A stretch of DNA of 64,000 nt, from the NCBI RefSeq assembly GCF_029867415.1, contig NC_081182.1, forward strand, positions 46,959,317-47,023,316. The letters are read 5' to 3'. The stretch comes from Vicia villosa (taxonomy: Eukaryota > Streptophyta > Magnoliopsida > Fabales > Fabaceae). The notes under the pieces are model-generated. The model made no database searches. It saw nothing but the letters and a program-made list of their open reading frames with translations, and had not been told where the DNA came from. How positions within the stretch are numbered: position 1 is the first letter of the stretch; the number at the start of each line of letters is the position of its first letter. The position numbers were made by a program, and so were the translations under genes. This document shows, one piece after another, positions 30,900 through 42,714 of the stretch.

Positions 30900-33110
30900 A
30901 CCTTTATAGGATATTTCTCATTCTATCCGTGCAGTCTTCTTTAAGACATGTTCAAACACTCCTTACCCTTTCTAGGAACTTTTTCAGATAGTCTTTTAAG
31001 ACACATTTTCCTATCCCTTCTATTTTTCAAACCCTTTCAGACAGTCTTCTCTAAGACATATTCTTTTCTACGAACCTTTTCTAGGTAGTCTTCTGTAAGA
31101 CATCTCTTAACTTCTTTCAATCAGTCTTTTAAGACATGTTCAAACTTTTCTTATGATTTCCAAAACCTTATCAAACTTTGTTTAAAGTATAGAGTCTTTT
31201 CTAAGACAATTCACCATCCTTTCTGGGGATGATCTTCTTCAAGATGTCTTTTCCTAAGTTTTGTTTAAAACCCCACAAACAGTCTTTATCCTCTATAGGA
31301 ATCATTTTTGACCATCTGCACAAACATATCCCTTCGAGCTTTGTTTAAAGCGCAGTCTTGTTTAAGACAATTTCCCATTCTTTCCAAGGACCTCTTCAGG
31401 TAATCTTATAAAAGACATTATCTCATTCTGAGTACTCAGCAAATCACCATCCGTCAGGCGCTACCGAAACGCGTGACTCACTCTGAAAAGCTTCTGCTTC
31501 ACATCCAACACTTACAATCAAGAATCCTATTGACTAGGGGCATTCTTTTCCAAGAATTCAAACACTGGGGCAATGCATATCAGGCAAGACATGGTGAAAT
31601 TCGAGTTCCCTCGAAAGGTCCCTCCTTCAAATCCAGGGGCACATCTCTCAAAATTTCCGATATTCGGGAAGTCATACTAGCATCATACAAAGAGCATTGT
31701 TGCATATTTGATCTTCTCACGCCTGTACTATTCACATCCCGCAGTGTGGGATAGGCGCACATGCATAATTCTCATTGAGAATCTCATTACATAGTACATG
31801 CATCATGACATTGCATAAAAACTAACGCTACCTTTTTAGGTCACTTCATAATCAAAAAGATGTTATCATCCAATTACAGTGCAAATACGATCGTATCAAC
31901 GATTCAGTCTTAACAGATACAATTCTAATACCTCATTCCAAGTCTTTCTTCAAAGATAATACAGAGGCAACCAAAGAATTTCTTACCTCTCCAGGTAGTC
32001 TTGTCCAAGACAATTATCTCAATCTTTCCAAGCTGTCTTGTTTAAGACATATCATCTCCCGTCTAAGAGCCTTTCCAGGTCAATTTTGTTTAAGATGCTT
32101 CATATCTTTTTAGAAGCCTATCTAGGTAATCTTGTCTAAAGACGTTCATACCTTTATAGGAACCTTTCTAGGTAGTTTTGTTTAAAACGTCTCACGACCT
32201 TTATAGGGATCTGTATAGGTAGTTTTGTTTAAAACATATCATCCCCTTTGTAGGAACCTCTATAGGTAGTTTTGTTCAAAACGTTTCATGTCCTTTATAG
32301 GAATCTGTTTAGGTGAGTTTTGTTTAAAACGTGTTGTATCCTTTATAGGAACCTTTATAGGTAGTTTTGTTTAAAACATATCATCCCCTTTGTAGGAACC
32401 TCTATAGGTAGTTTTGTTTAAAACGTTTCATGTCCTTTATAGGAATCTGTTTAGGTGAGTTTTGTTTAAAATGTATCATATCCTGTCTAAGAGCCTCTCC
32501 AGGTCAGTCTTGTCTAAGACGTATCACACCCTTTCCAAGTACTTTTATAGGTCAGACTTGTTTAAGATGTATCGTACCTTTCTAGGCAATCTTGTTTAAG
32601 ACATGTTGTGACCTGTATAGGTAATCTTGTTCGAAACGTTTTCGAATCCTCTCTAAAAAACCCTCTTCAGGTAGTCTTCTGCAAGACATTCTTCTTCTAA
32701 GCACCTTTTCAGGTAATTTTCTTCGAGACATTCTTGTCCTAAGCACCTTTTCAGGTAGTCTCTTTCAAAAAAAACAATTTGGCATCCTTTTCAGTCTTCT
32801 TTAAGACATTCTACGAACCTTTCTGGGTGATCTTTTCTAAGACATTCATTGTCCTCTCCAAGAATCTCTTTAGGTAGTCCTTGCAAAACATTTCCAGCCT
32901 CTTCAGGTAGTCTTCTTCAAGACAAATTTCCGTATCCATTCCAGAAACCTCTTCAGGTAGTCTTATGTAAGACATTACTTTATATCTCTTCAGATACAAT
33001 CAAATGGGTGGCATCTATAAGCCCATCTCCCACAGAGCTCCTTTCCTATGCAAGCAAATTTCAGGGCATTTTAGTGTCCAATCGTCTTCCACCTCTTCAG
33101 GTTCAAGAAG
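30900..33110 (+). repeat. Long imperfect tandem-repeat region in the 3' part of the Ogre-like element
   Basis: Repeats of the theme CTTTTYAGGTAGTCTTNTTTAAGACA run for about 2.2 kb. The best-preserved block, 32148-32480, has 47-48-bp units of the type CCTTTATAGGAACCT-CTATAGGTAGTTTTGTTTAAAACG. A two-unit stretch recurs (32231-32333 and 32375-32471), giving a higher-order period of about 143 bp. Hypervariable 3' repeats of this sort are known from legume Ogre elements and can seed satellites. Confidence 0.85.
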
Positions 33111-33126
33111 ATTGAACAGGGGCAGC

Positions 33127-36100
33127 TGTCATACCCCAAAATTTGCCCTCCATGTTCCATTCACAATGATTCAGAGTTCAAGATTCAATGCCAAAGCTTT
33201 GCTCAAACAATCCCCAAGATACACAGTCAACTGATTCAATCCTGAAGGTCAACTACAATCAAAGCATGATTCAAATTATGATCATTGGTCAAACATCAAG
33301 TATAGAGGAGTATAACCATCATTTGATCAAGAATGATCATGATTCCATTAATAGAAACTCAGAGATGAGCAAATGCAAAAAGGTTCAAATTAGGGTTTCT
33401 TAGGAGAAAGTCAACCCAACTTTGACTGGGCATAACTTTCACATGGAACATCAAAAATTCCCCACTCAAAGCCTATTTTGAAGGAAATTGGATTCCCTAC
33501 AACTTTGTCTCTCACAAGCCAGGGCTAGAAATGATTCATTTGAGAGATACAATGCAAAAGATTACAGGTCATTTTCAGGCATCCCTCAAAAGCAGTTTTT
33601 TCGCAAAGAGGATATGGTCAAGATAAAAGCTCCAAGTGAAAAATATATTCCAAAGTGGCTTATAGAGGACCTCTTGAGGTTTCCAAAAAGTCTTAGAACT
33701 CCCTCATAGCTTAAAAATTGAGTGAGATATGCTTGGTCAAAGTAGGGTAATTTTGGAGGACCAAATGTGAAATAAAAGAGGTCAAAATGGAATTTTTCAC
33801 AAGTGGGCCTATGTTTTGCAATCCAAACTTGATCCATAAGATATCTAGGCTTCCCAAGACACATGCTACGAAGTTAAATATTTTATTTGAATTTTTAAGG
33901 ATTTTATTTCATTTTTTTAATGATTTAATCAAGATAAAAATCAAATATTTTGTTAAAAGGTGCATATTGATCAAATTCAATCAGCATTTATGTCAAAACA
34001 CAATATAATTTTCGTGCACAAATGATTGAAAAATATTGGCATGAGATTTGGCAAAAATAGAAAGTTTATATTCAAGATTTGAATCAATTTTTACAAACTT
34101 GGCAAGAGTGGATTTAGTGATCATTGGGCCTCAAATTCTTGACCTAATACAAGCCTATAAGTAGATGAAGGTATGCATACGAATCGGGGTTGAAAATCTG
34201 GACCAGAGGCACAAGCTCAAGAACACAAAAACTCACCAAAAACTTGAGATTCGGTTTTGGAGAATTAACCGTTTGCAAGAAGAATTAAGAAGTGCAAAAC
34301 GTTTCTCAAGCGATTCTGAACGTGTGAGGATCATTACGCATCATCAACAACCCCAGAATCTCTCCATATAAGCCCAGGTACGTGGTTCTGAATCTTTGCT
34401 CGATGTGCATAATTGTCGCATTCATGTGTTAAATTATGTGTATGTTATGCTTGGTGTGATGACCGTGATCGTTTCTGGATAGTTTATTTGAAGTTTGTGT
34501 GTCTGATACATGATATGCCATTAGAAGTCAAACGAAGCTTTTAGGGTTTCAATTGGGGTTTTCCCATACAGGTTAAATTAAGCCTAATTAATGGTATAAT
34601 TGGATCCGTATGATAGAAACGAAAGGGAAGGATAGGTCGCGCCTTATTTATGTGAACGTATATGCAAATCGTTGTTTCACAGGTTTAATTGCTACGAAAA
34701 ACTGCGTGGCGAAATCGTAGCAAATTCATAGAGTCTTTTGCAGGTGTTTTGGGGAAGATGATGGCGTGTCAACGCCCGGTTGGTGTGTTTGAATTCGCGC
34801 GCGCGTTTTCATGTATATGTTTCACATTTTTTTATATTGCAGCGAGCGTGAGTCTTAAACAGTTGAAACGTTTGGTTGAGTTGGTTAAAGGGCGCATCTG
34901 GGAGTGGGAGGTCATGGGTTCGAGCCTCCCCTCCTTCATTATTTTTCTGATGAAATCACTTCTTGATCCGGTACCTGCGCCTGCGCATAGACTATCATAC
35001 GCCCTCACGATCCAACCCTTGATCCCCACTATTCCTAGATCTAACGCCCCCAGTCTGGCTCCCCTATACTATACACCCCAAGCCTAACCACACTGAACCA
35101 AAACTCCATAAATCTAAATTAATTTCAATTAAATATATGTTTTATTTAATTCTTTTTAATATATTTATCTATATGACACTAATTACTTTTATAAGTAATT
35201 TAACATATGATATTTATATTAAAAAATGCAAATTGTTGTTCGTGCCGATTAAATCGATTAATCGCTATGGTCAACAATAATTTTAACTAAATGTTTATTT
35301 AATTAAAATACAATTAATTTCTATTTAGTTAAATGGTTTCAACCATCCTCATTGGTTGTGATGATTAACTATTCAATTTCCTCATTCCTAATTCGTTATT
35401 CTTTTTAATCGAATCAATCGATTACGAGGGATAACGATACAAATTAATTATTAAATTATTAAAATACAATTCAATTATATTCGATCAAATGGTTGCAACT
35501 ATCTTATTAGTTGTGATGATTAATCCTTTTTTCTAACTTCAAATTTGTTATTCTTTTTAATCGAATCAATCGATTGCGAGGGGTAACAATGCAAATCAAA
35601 TTCATAATTATTAAAAATACCTTAATTCATTATTAGTGATAATCGAATCAATCGATTAAAATTGATAGTGATGCAATCTCAATCTTTTAACTATGGCGAT
35701 TGAATCTATTGATCGTTGCGGTTAATAGTGCTAAATCAAACCAGGGTTGTACGCCCACATTCTAAAACACTCCTCGAAACCTTTCAAAACCACGATACTA
35801 CGGATTTACATCCTTTCAAACACTGCGATGTTCATAACTACGATAAGGTAATTCAAAATACCTTCGAACTTCGCATTTCAAAACCACTTCAAAACAACTT
35901 CAAACACATTCATATCAAATTCTAAGGCGTACAATCCTGTGCCCCCGAACTACGTAGACTCTGATCCTCCATAAGGAGGTACGTAGGCACTTGGCAACAA
36001 GGCGAGTCCCCCTCTTCCAAACTCTAATCATGTTCAAATAATTAGCCTTTAACTCTATTTACTGTCTGTCATCTTTCTTTATCTTTTGCCACAAACCTTC

Positions 36101-36266
36101 ACCTTTGCAATGTTAACCTTTAGGAAAGGGTTTTGGGTGCCTAACACCTTCCCTTAACCCGAATATAGTATCTTACCCTAAATCTCTTAATTGCATAGGT
36201 TTCCTATTCGCCTTGATAGAATAGGTGGCGACTCTCTAAGCTTTAAATTTTAGGCAGGTTGCTACA
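33127..36266 (+). repeat. 3' LTR of the Ogre-like element
   Basis: 3140 bp, the same as the 5' LTR except for differences noticed near 34477 (A to G) and 35052 (C to T). Confidence 0.92.
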
Positions 36267-37589
36267 GTATTGTCCAGGTGAGACACGTCATAAAGACTCT
36301 CACAAGCACACTCGCAATGGTAGCTCAGGTGTGTCAATCATACCAAGAACGCCAAGGTGTATTCTCCATGTGAGACACGCCATAAAGACTCTCACAAGCA
36401 CACTCGCAATGGTATTGTCGGAAACTAGTCCATATACAATGGTGCCTTACCACCTAGTAGTGGCCCACTTCGATTCTAGCATACCACACGCATAACAAGC
36501 GTCAATCACACAATGCAAACAATCCCAAATGTTCAACCGAAACAAAGGGTATCAACAAGATATTCATATCTTATCACAATGTAGCATTCACATTTAAGCA
36601 TAACGTAGCAATTAAGAGCATTGAGATTAATTCAGCCTTACTATGCATAATTCACATGTTTTCCAATTGTCGCACTTAACTGAATGTACGTCAGATATGT
36701 CGAAAAATGATATTAAGACATTGAGGCTAATTTTCCTAGATAGTACATCTCGTTAGCTTTCTAACGATATATCATACGCGTCAAACGGGTACACGAATAG
36801 GGAGTTATGAATTTTCAAAAGTTGCTGATTTTTCCCTCTGCGCCCAGGGTAATCGGTTACTCTGGGACCAGTAACCGATTACTGGCATGAAAAATGCCCA
36901 GCCACGCAAATTTACACAGGGTAACCGGTTATCCAGAATCCAGTAACCGGTTACTCTGAAGCAGGATCGATTTTTCTGCATTCTAAGAGTTCTAAACCAG
37001 TCCCAATGTCCTATAATTGATTCCCTGCATCCTCAATACAGTCCCAACGAATTTGCATCATATAAACACATTCAGAAACATCAACATGCAAGGATTTAAG
37101 GCAATTAGACAAGTTTAACATCATTGGTTCATAGATTAATTCACAATCCCTAAACCCCAAATAAAATCCCTACATGCAAAAACCCCAAGGTTTCTAACTA
37201 AGGACTCACCTTAGAAGGAGATGAAGATGATGATGGAGCTGAGAGCAAGATGAAGATGATGATAGAAGCAAATCTTGGACAGATTCTGGTGCATGCAAGT
37301 ATGGAGCTTGGACCAAGTTTTGGAAACTTTCTCCTCTTCCTCTCTTCCCACGTTTCCTTCTCTCCTTCTCTCCCTCACAAAATTCTGTTTTGACCAAGGA
37401 AAGAATGAGGGAACCAAACACGTCCCAATTCTATTTAAGGGTGAAAGTACTATAATGCCCCCCATTGTTACTAATTAGCCTAATTGTTACATTAAGCCTA
37501 CTAATAAAAGGTGTATTATATTTGTCTCACTAATCATATCACATTATCTTAGTGATAATAATTCGGACAATATAATACCGGGTATTACA
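36267..37589 (-). repeat. 3' LTR of the Tekay-like element, right part
   Basis: Resumes with the second GTATT copy and matches 45892-47213. Carries the same palindrome cluster at 36848-36958. Confidence 0.9.
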
Positions 37590-37606
37590 TTCTCCCCCCC
37601 TTAAAT
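37590..37606 (-). other. Polypurine tract of the Tekay-like element
   Basis: On the minus strand reads AAGGGGGGGAGAA directly before the 3' LTR, the expected plus-strand priming site. Confidence 0.8.
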
Positions 37607-37631
37607 AGAATTCGTCCTCGAATTCGAAAAC

Positions 37632-37934
37632 TTACCAAAACAAGTGAGGGTAGGATTCCCGCATCTCTGACTCGAGCTCCCACGTAGATTCCTTAGGACG
37701 CGTCTCATCCCACATCACTTTCACGATAGGTATCTCTTTACTCCGTAGAGACTTGCTAGCACGCTCCAAGATACGGCAAGGTTGAGGATCATAGGAGAGA
37801 TATGGTTCTACTTCAACTGAATCCGGGAGAATAGGATGAAAAGTATCGGGCACAAACTTTCGGAGCTGAGATACATAAAACACATCATGCAGCCCGGATA
37901 GTGAAGGTGGTAATGCTAACTGATAAGCCACTTC
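37632..37934 (-). pseudogene. Integrase C-terminus with chromodomain-like region
   Basis: Continues the integrase after the 2.84-kb solo LTR: AYQLALPPSLSGLHDVFYVS, then SQLRKFVPDTFHPI and KEIPIVKVMWDETRPKESTW, ending near LESEMRESYPHLF. The layout LP..L..LHDVFHVSQLRK plus a KVxW...TWE segment is that of chromovirus integrase C-termini of the Tekay type, whose chromodomain lacks some aromatic residues of the classical one. Confidence 0.85.
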
Positions 37935-40774
37935 TATAACACCCCACTTTCCCATTTTATAAAAATACGGTAAAATAAAAAAATTTATCAGAGTTCACAA
38001 ACAAAAGTGGAATGTCACGTCATTTCAAGCCAAACAGAATATGAAGTCTCAATTACTTCATCTATTCATTTCTCATTAATCAATAAAAACAGCGGAAATA
38101 TTATTTTATTTGAAAATAATCACGGCACAATTGCCAACTGATTCCAAAACTCCACACAAAATCGTGGTCCTCAAATATTTGAATCAAAAAAAGATACGTA
38201 ACAACATTCAATTAAAAATAACAAATAAAATAATCCCCAAAAACATCTCGTGTTACGTATCAGAGAGACTCGAACTAACAACACGGAAGACTTCCATAAT
38301 GCTATCCTGGACTTCCACTGCTATTCTTGAGTACCTGCCCATTTCCCATGGTAGGGGAAATATCAGCAGAAAGGGTGAGTACTCACATACCATTACAAAA
38401 GATATAGGAACAGATATAATAACGTAATTCACAAGCCGTGGTTCATGTTCACATAACATCACACTGCATATACAAACTTCATTTATTCAAACATTCATCA
38501 CAGTATAAATTAACGCATCATTCACAATATCATAAACAAGTCATCACAGATCCATTCATTTATGCAACTCCACAATGCACATATCACGACACACATGTCC
38601 CTCCCAATCACAACTCAACAAACATATAATAATAATAATGACAATGCAATGTGACTCAATGACTTGACACAATGCATGTGGTACCAAAACATCGTGGTTC
38701 ATGACCACAGTTCCCGTCGGAACTCTCGACCCCTTTTTCATGGTCCAGTGTGACCCCTATTTCATGATCACACCCACGACCCCTGTTTCATGGTCAAGTA
38801 CGATCCCTATTTCATGACCGCACCAATTCGTGGTTCATTCAATCGAACCCGATTCCTAAAAGAATCCGGATAATTCGCATACACTCCACTGAGCAACGAA
38901 TTATCTCCAGCACGACTCCACAATTGAGTCCGGACCTACTAGGCATCTACCATAGATTTTCACCTAGCAGTCTCAATGCTATGTTATGCAATGCACAATC
39001 AACACAATATGCATGATCACAAATAACAACATGCATATCACACGATCCTCTTGATCACACGTAAGTCACACACTAACCGTAATTCACAAAGAATTACTAC
39101 AACACAATATGCACATTCATAATAGATAATATGCATATCACACGATCCTCCTGATCACACGTAAGCCACACACTTACCGTAATTCACAAAGAATTACCAC
39201 AACACAATATGCACATTCATAATAGATAATATGCATTCAACAACAACATACAACAACTACCAATTCATATGACTATCATACAGTCACTACATCATACCAC
39301 AACTGTCCAACACATCACATATACATGTCAAAACCTGCAGCAATCACAATCCACAGCTACAACACACATTCGCACAACCAGACTCAACATTTCACAGTTC
39401 AACACATCGTAACATATACGTAAAAAAATATAACGCATCGAATTATTATAATTCTGGTATTGAAAATAATTTTAACAGAAAGTACACGAAACCAGATCTC
39501 CAACAATTCGAACAGCGCGCGAGTCGGATACACGGAACAAAAGTTATGATTTTTCAAAGTATTTCCTTAAACCCGACACCGACATTTTACACTGACACCT
39601 TAAAAGCACATTAGACCTTATTTAAATTTAATTCTAGGACTTGAAGCCATTTTTACAAGAAAGTACACTATATTAGGTTTCTCCAGGTTCGAACGGTGAG
39701 TCAAACGGACACCCGAAACTCAAGTTATGAATTTTTGAAGTTTTATAAAAATCCTGCATTTTTCCTGCGAACAGCTTTCGGGTTCCCACTCAAATCCCCT
39801 CAAAATCTCATCTAAACATCACTATAATACAAATTAAATACATAGCAACCTATATCTATCATGTATCAACAATTAGGAACCTTAAAACATGATTTCTAGC
39901 ACAAAAGTTTTGAATCCAAATCCAAACCCTAACATTTCAATTCTAGCAATTTCAAGAACAAAATCCCTTTTCAAAATTGTTCGTAACTTCATTCCGACTC
40001 TGACGAGCGAACACGCAACAACAACACATTTACATCATACACTTCATAATCATACAATCTCATAACAACAATTGCAACCAATTATCATTCCAACAACAAT
40101 CATCATAACAACATAGAATTCATAAATCAAAAATCAACAATCATCAAAATTATCTCATAACGACAAATCCCCAAAACCCCAAATCATATCATTATACCTA
40201 AACCCATATCAAGAATAATAGCATGGAAACCCCCCTTACCTCGAAATTGCTCAGAAAATTCTGCGTAGATTGATTCTTGAAATTGCCCTAGTTCTCCCTT
40301 GATCTTTCTCTCTAGCTTGTTCTTCTTCCTCTTCTCACTTCTACAATGTTTTCACTTTTCTACGTAACTCTCCCTTTTCTCAACTTCTAATTCTCTTTTA
40401 TTCCAATACTAACCCTTAGACATCTAATACCTAATTCCAACCTTACCCTTCCCTAATTAAATAATTATTTAATAAATCACTAAATAATATTCATTCTATT
40501 ATTCTATTAATAAAAATAACAACATTAATAATAATAATAATATTAATAATAATAAGCATAAAAATAATAATAACAATAATCATAATAATAATGGTAGTAA
40601 CTATAATAATAAAATAAAACTATTATTACTTATATCACATAATTACTACCGACATTTCCAGTCTACCCGTCCCACTATGGACTTCACACCTACACGCTCA
40701 ACCACACACCCTTAACAAGGCCAAACAATTAAAATAACACATGACGATTAAATAATTAAAAATGGGGTGTTACA
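37935..40774 (-). mobile_element. Solo LTR (2840 bp) inserted in the Tekay-like integrase
   Basis: Left edge TATAACACCCC (the expected TG mutated to TA), right edge GGGGTGTTACA, with target duplication ACTTC (37930-37934, 40775-40779). There is no internal coding region, so it is a solo LTR. The TGTAACACCCC-type ends suggest the same broad chromovirus group. Contains a two-copy tandem repeat at 39035-39237, short imperfect repeats (CCCCTATTTCATGATC type) at 38727-38830 and an AAT-rich tract at 40495-40620. Orientation is uncertain. Confidence 0.85.
39035..39237. repeat. Two-copy tandem repeat in the solo LTR (~100 bp)
   Basis: The word ATATCACACGATCCTCYTGA starts each copy and AATAGATAATATGCAT ends each; copies differ by a few bases only. 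Confidence 0.85.
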
Positions 40775-40779
40775 ACTTC

Positions 40780-42711
40780 ACCCACCCGGCTCATAATCTG
40801 ATATGGTCCCACGTATCTCGAACTGAGCTTACGCGTTTTGAACGGTCCTCCCAACCTCAATCTTGGAGTGACCTTCAAATACATGTGATCACCAACTTCA
40901 AATTCTAAAGGTCTCATCCGTTTGTCCGCATAATTCTTTTGTCGGTCTTGGGCTTTCTTAAGATTATCTTGGATCATCTTGACTTTCTCGGTAGTTTCTT
41001 GTATAATCTCCGGTCCAAGAATACTCTTCTCCCCTACTTCGGCCCAACATAGTGATGATCGACATTTTCTCCCGTATAGAGCCTCATAGGGAGCCATACC
41101 CAAACTAGCATGGTAACTGTTATTATATGCGAACTCTACCAATGGCAAATGATCCTTCCAACTCCCACCTTCTTCTAGAATGCAGGCTCTCAACATATCT
41201 TCTATTGTCTGGATTGTCCTCTCCGTCTGCCCATCGAATTGAGGATGATTAGATGTACTCATATCCAGTCTAGTCCCCAATTCCTTATGAAACATCTTCC
41301 AAAATCTCGAAGTGAACTTTGGATCACGATCGGACACTATACTGGATGGTACACCATGCAACCTTACAATCTCCGCTATGAAGAGTCTTGCGAGATGAAT
41401 CACCTTGTGAGTTGTCTTTACAGGTAAAAAGTGAGCAGACTTGGTCAGCCTATCCATTATCACCCATATAGAATCATATCCGCCTCGAGCATGCGGTAAT
41501 CCCACAATGAAATCCATGGAGATAGAATCCCATTTCCACATCGGTATCTCCAGTGGTTTTAACATTCCTCCTGGCCTCTGATGTTCAATCTTAACTTGTT
41601 GGCAAATGGAACATTGTGCTACATACTGTGCAATCTCCTTCTTCATTCCTGGCCACCAAAAGTCTTTCTTCAAGTCTTGATACATTTTGGTCGATCCAGG
41701 GTAAATAGAAAATCTACTCTTGTGTGCTTCATCCAGAATCAAACGCTTCAACTCAGAATCATTCAGTATGCACATTCTCTGCTTAAACAAAATAATTCCA
41801 TCAGGTGCTCTAACGAAATCAAACATGCCTTCGCTCGCTTGTAATTGCTCATCACGCTCTTGTGATATCCGAATTCTTTCTCGCAGTTCATTCTGGATGC
41901 TCAAGTTACTAATCAACACACCATTGGGCGTCCATTCAAACTGAAGGTTAAGATTTCGAAACCTTTCCAATAATCCATGTTCTAACATCATCAACTCCGC
42001 AACTCGAAATTCCTTCCTACTCAAGGCATCTGCCACTTTATTAGCCTTTCTTGGATGGTACTTCAATTCAAAGTCATAATCTTTAAGATATTCCATCCAT
42101 CTCCTTTGTCGCATATTCAACTCCTTCTGGTTGAAAAGGTATCTCAAGCTTTTATGATCACTGAACATCTCAAAGTGAACTCCATACAAGTAATGTCGCC
42201 ACACTTTGAGTGCAAAAACTATTGCAGCAAGCTCAAGATCATGGGTCGGGTAATTCTTTTCATGAGATCTCAACTGTCGAGATGCATAAGCTACCACCTG
42301 ACCATCTTGCATCAACACTCCGCCTAAACCTTTCTTAGAAGCATCACAGAACACTTCATATGATCGGTTTGGGTCCGGAATCACTAACACAGGTACAGTA
42401 GTCAACTTCTTCTTAAGTTTCTGAAAACTCTGCTCACATTCGGAATTCCATTCAAAAGAAACTTCCTTACGGGTAAGCTTCGTCAATGGTAAGGCTAACT
42501 TAGCAAACCCCATGATAAATCTTCGGTAATAACCTGCCAAACCTAGGAAGCTTCTGACTTTAGTTACACTCTTCGGTCGATCCCAATTCACCACTGCTTC
42601 TACTTTAGAAGGATATACTGCCACGCCTCCTCCTGAGATGACGTGACCAAGGAAACTTACTTCAGATAGCCAAAATTCACACTTACTGAACTTGGCGTAC
42701 AATTGTTTCTC
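40780..42711 (-). pseudogene. Tekay-like RT end, RNase H and integrase, second part
   Basis: Same frame as the upstream part, after a second TGA (42712-42714). Contains the RT thumb ([17 protein letters not shown]), RNase H ([14 protein letters not shown] and further), the integrase zinc region (its second His position is Tyr in SIYPGS; CSICQQ pair present) and the DDE core with [19 protein letters not shown] and a [11 protein letters not shown] segment. The DDE residues look intact. The frame is cut at 40775-40779 by a solo LTR. No active product is expected. Confidence 0.9.
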
Positions 42712-42714
42712 TCA

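Larger units (their letters stand above)
23901..36266 (+). mobile_element. Ogre/Tat-like LTR retrotransposon, gag-only derivative, 12.4 kb
   Basis: Ends are TGTCATACCCC...GGTTGCTACA, with a perfect target duplication GTATT (23896-23900, 36267-36271). LTRs are 3140 bp each (23901-27040, 33127-36266) and I noticed only two substitutions between them, so insertion was recent. PBS TGGCGACTCTGCTGGGGA follows the 5' LTR after two bases; in Ogre-type elements this site pairs with tRNA-Arg. A PPT-like GAACAGGGGCAGC precedes the 3' LTR. The 6.1-kb interior has a gag ORF with a premature stop and a long 3' region of tandem repeats; no protease, RT, RNase H or integrase is recognisable. It is therefore non-autonomous. 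Confidence 0.9.

Noticed and set aside
30900..33110. A CRISPR-like array
   Set aside because: Units are imperfect and contiguous without unique spacers, and they sit within a plant retrotransposon's 3' region.
37206..37465. Overlapping ORFs near the LTR edge, repeated at 46830-47089
   Set aside because: Both lie in the two LTRs of the Tekay-like element and overlap in different frames on both strands; low-complexity Ser/Lys-rich composition.
37935..40774. A DNA transposon with TATAACACCCC inverted ends
   Set aside because: Ends are short and complementary only because such LTRs start TGTAACACCCC and end GGGGTGTTACA; the 5-bp target duplication and position fit a solo LTR better.
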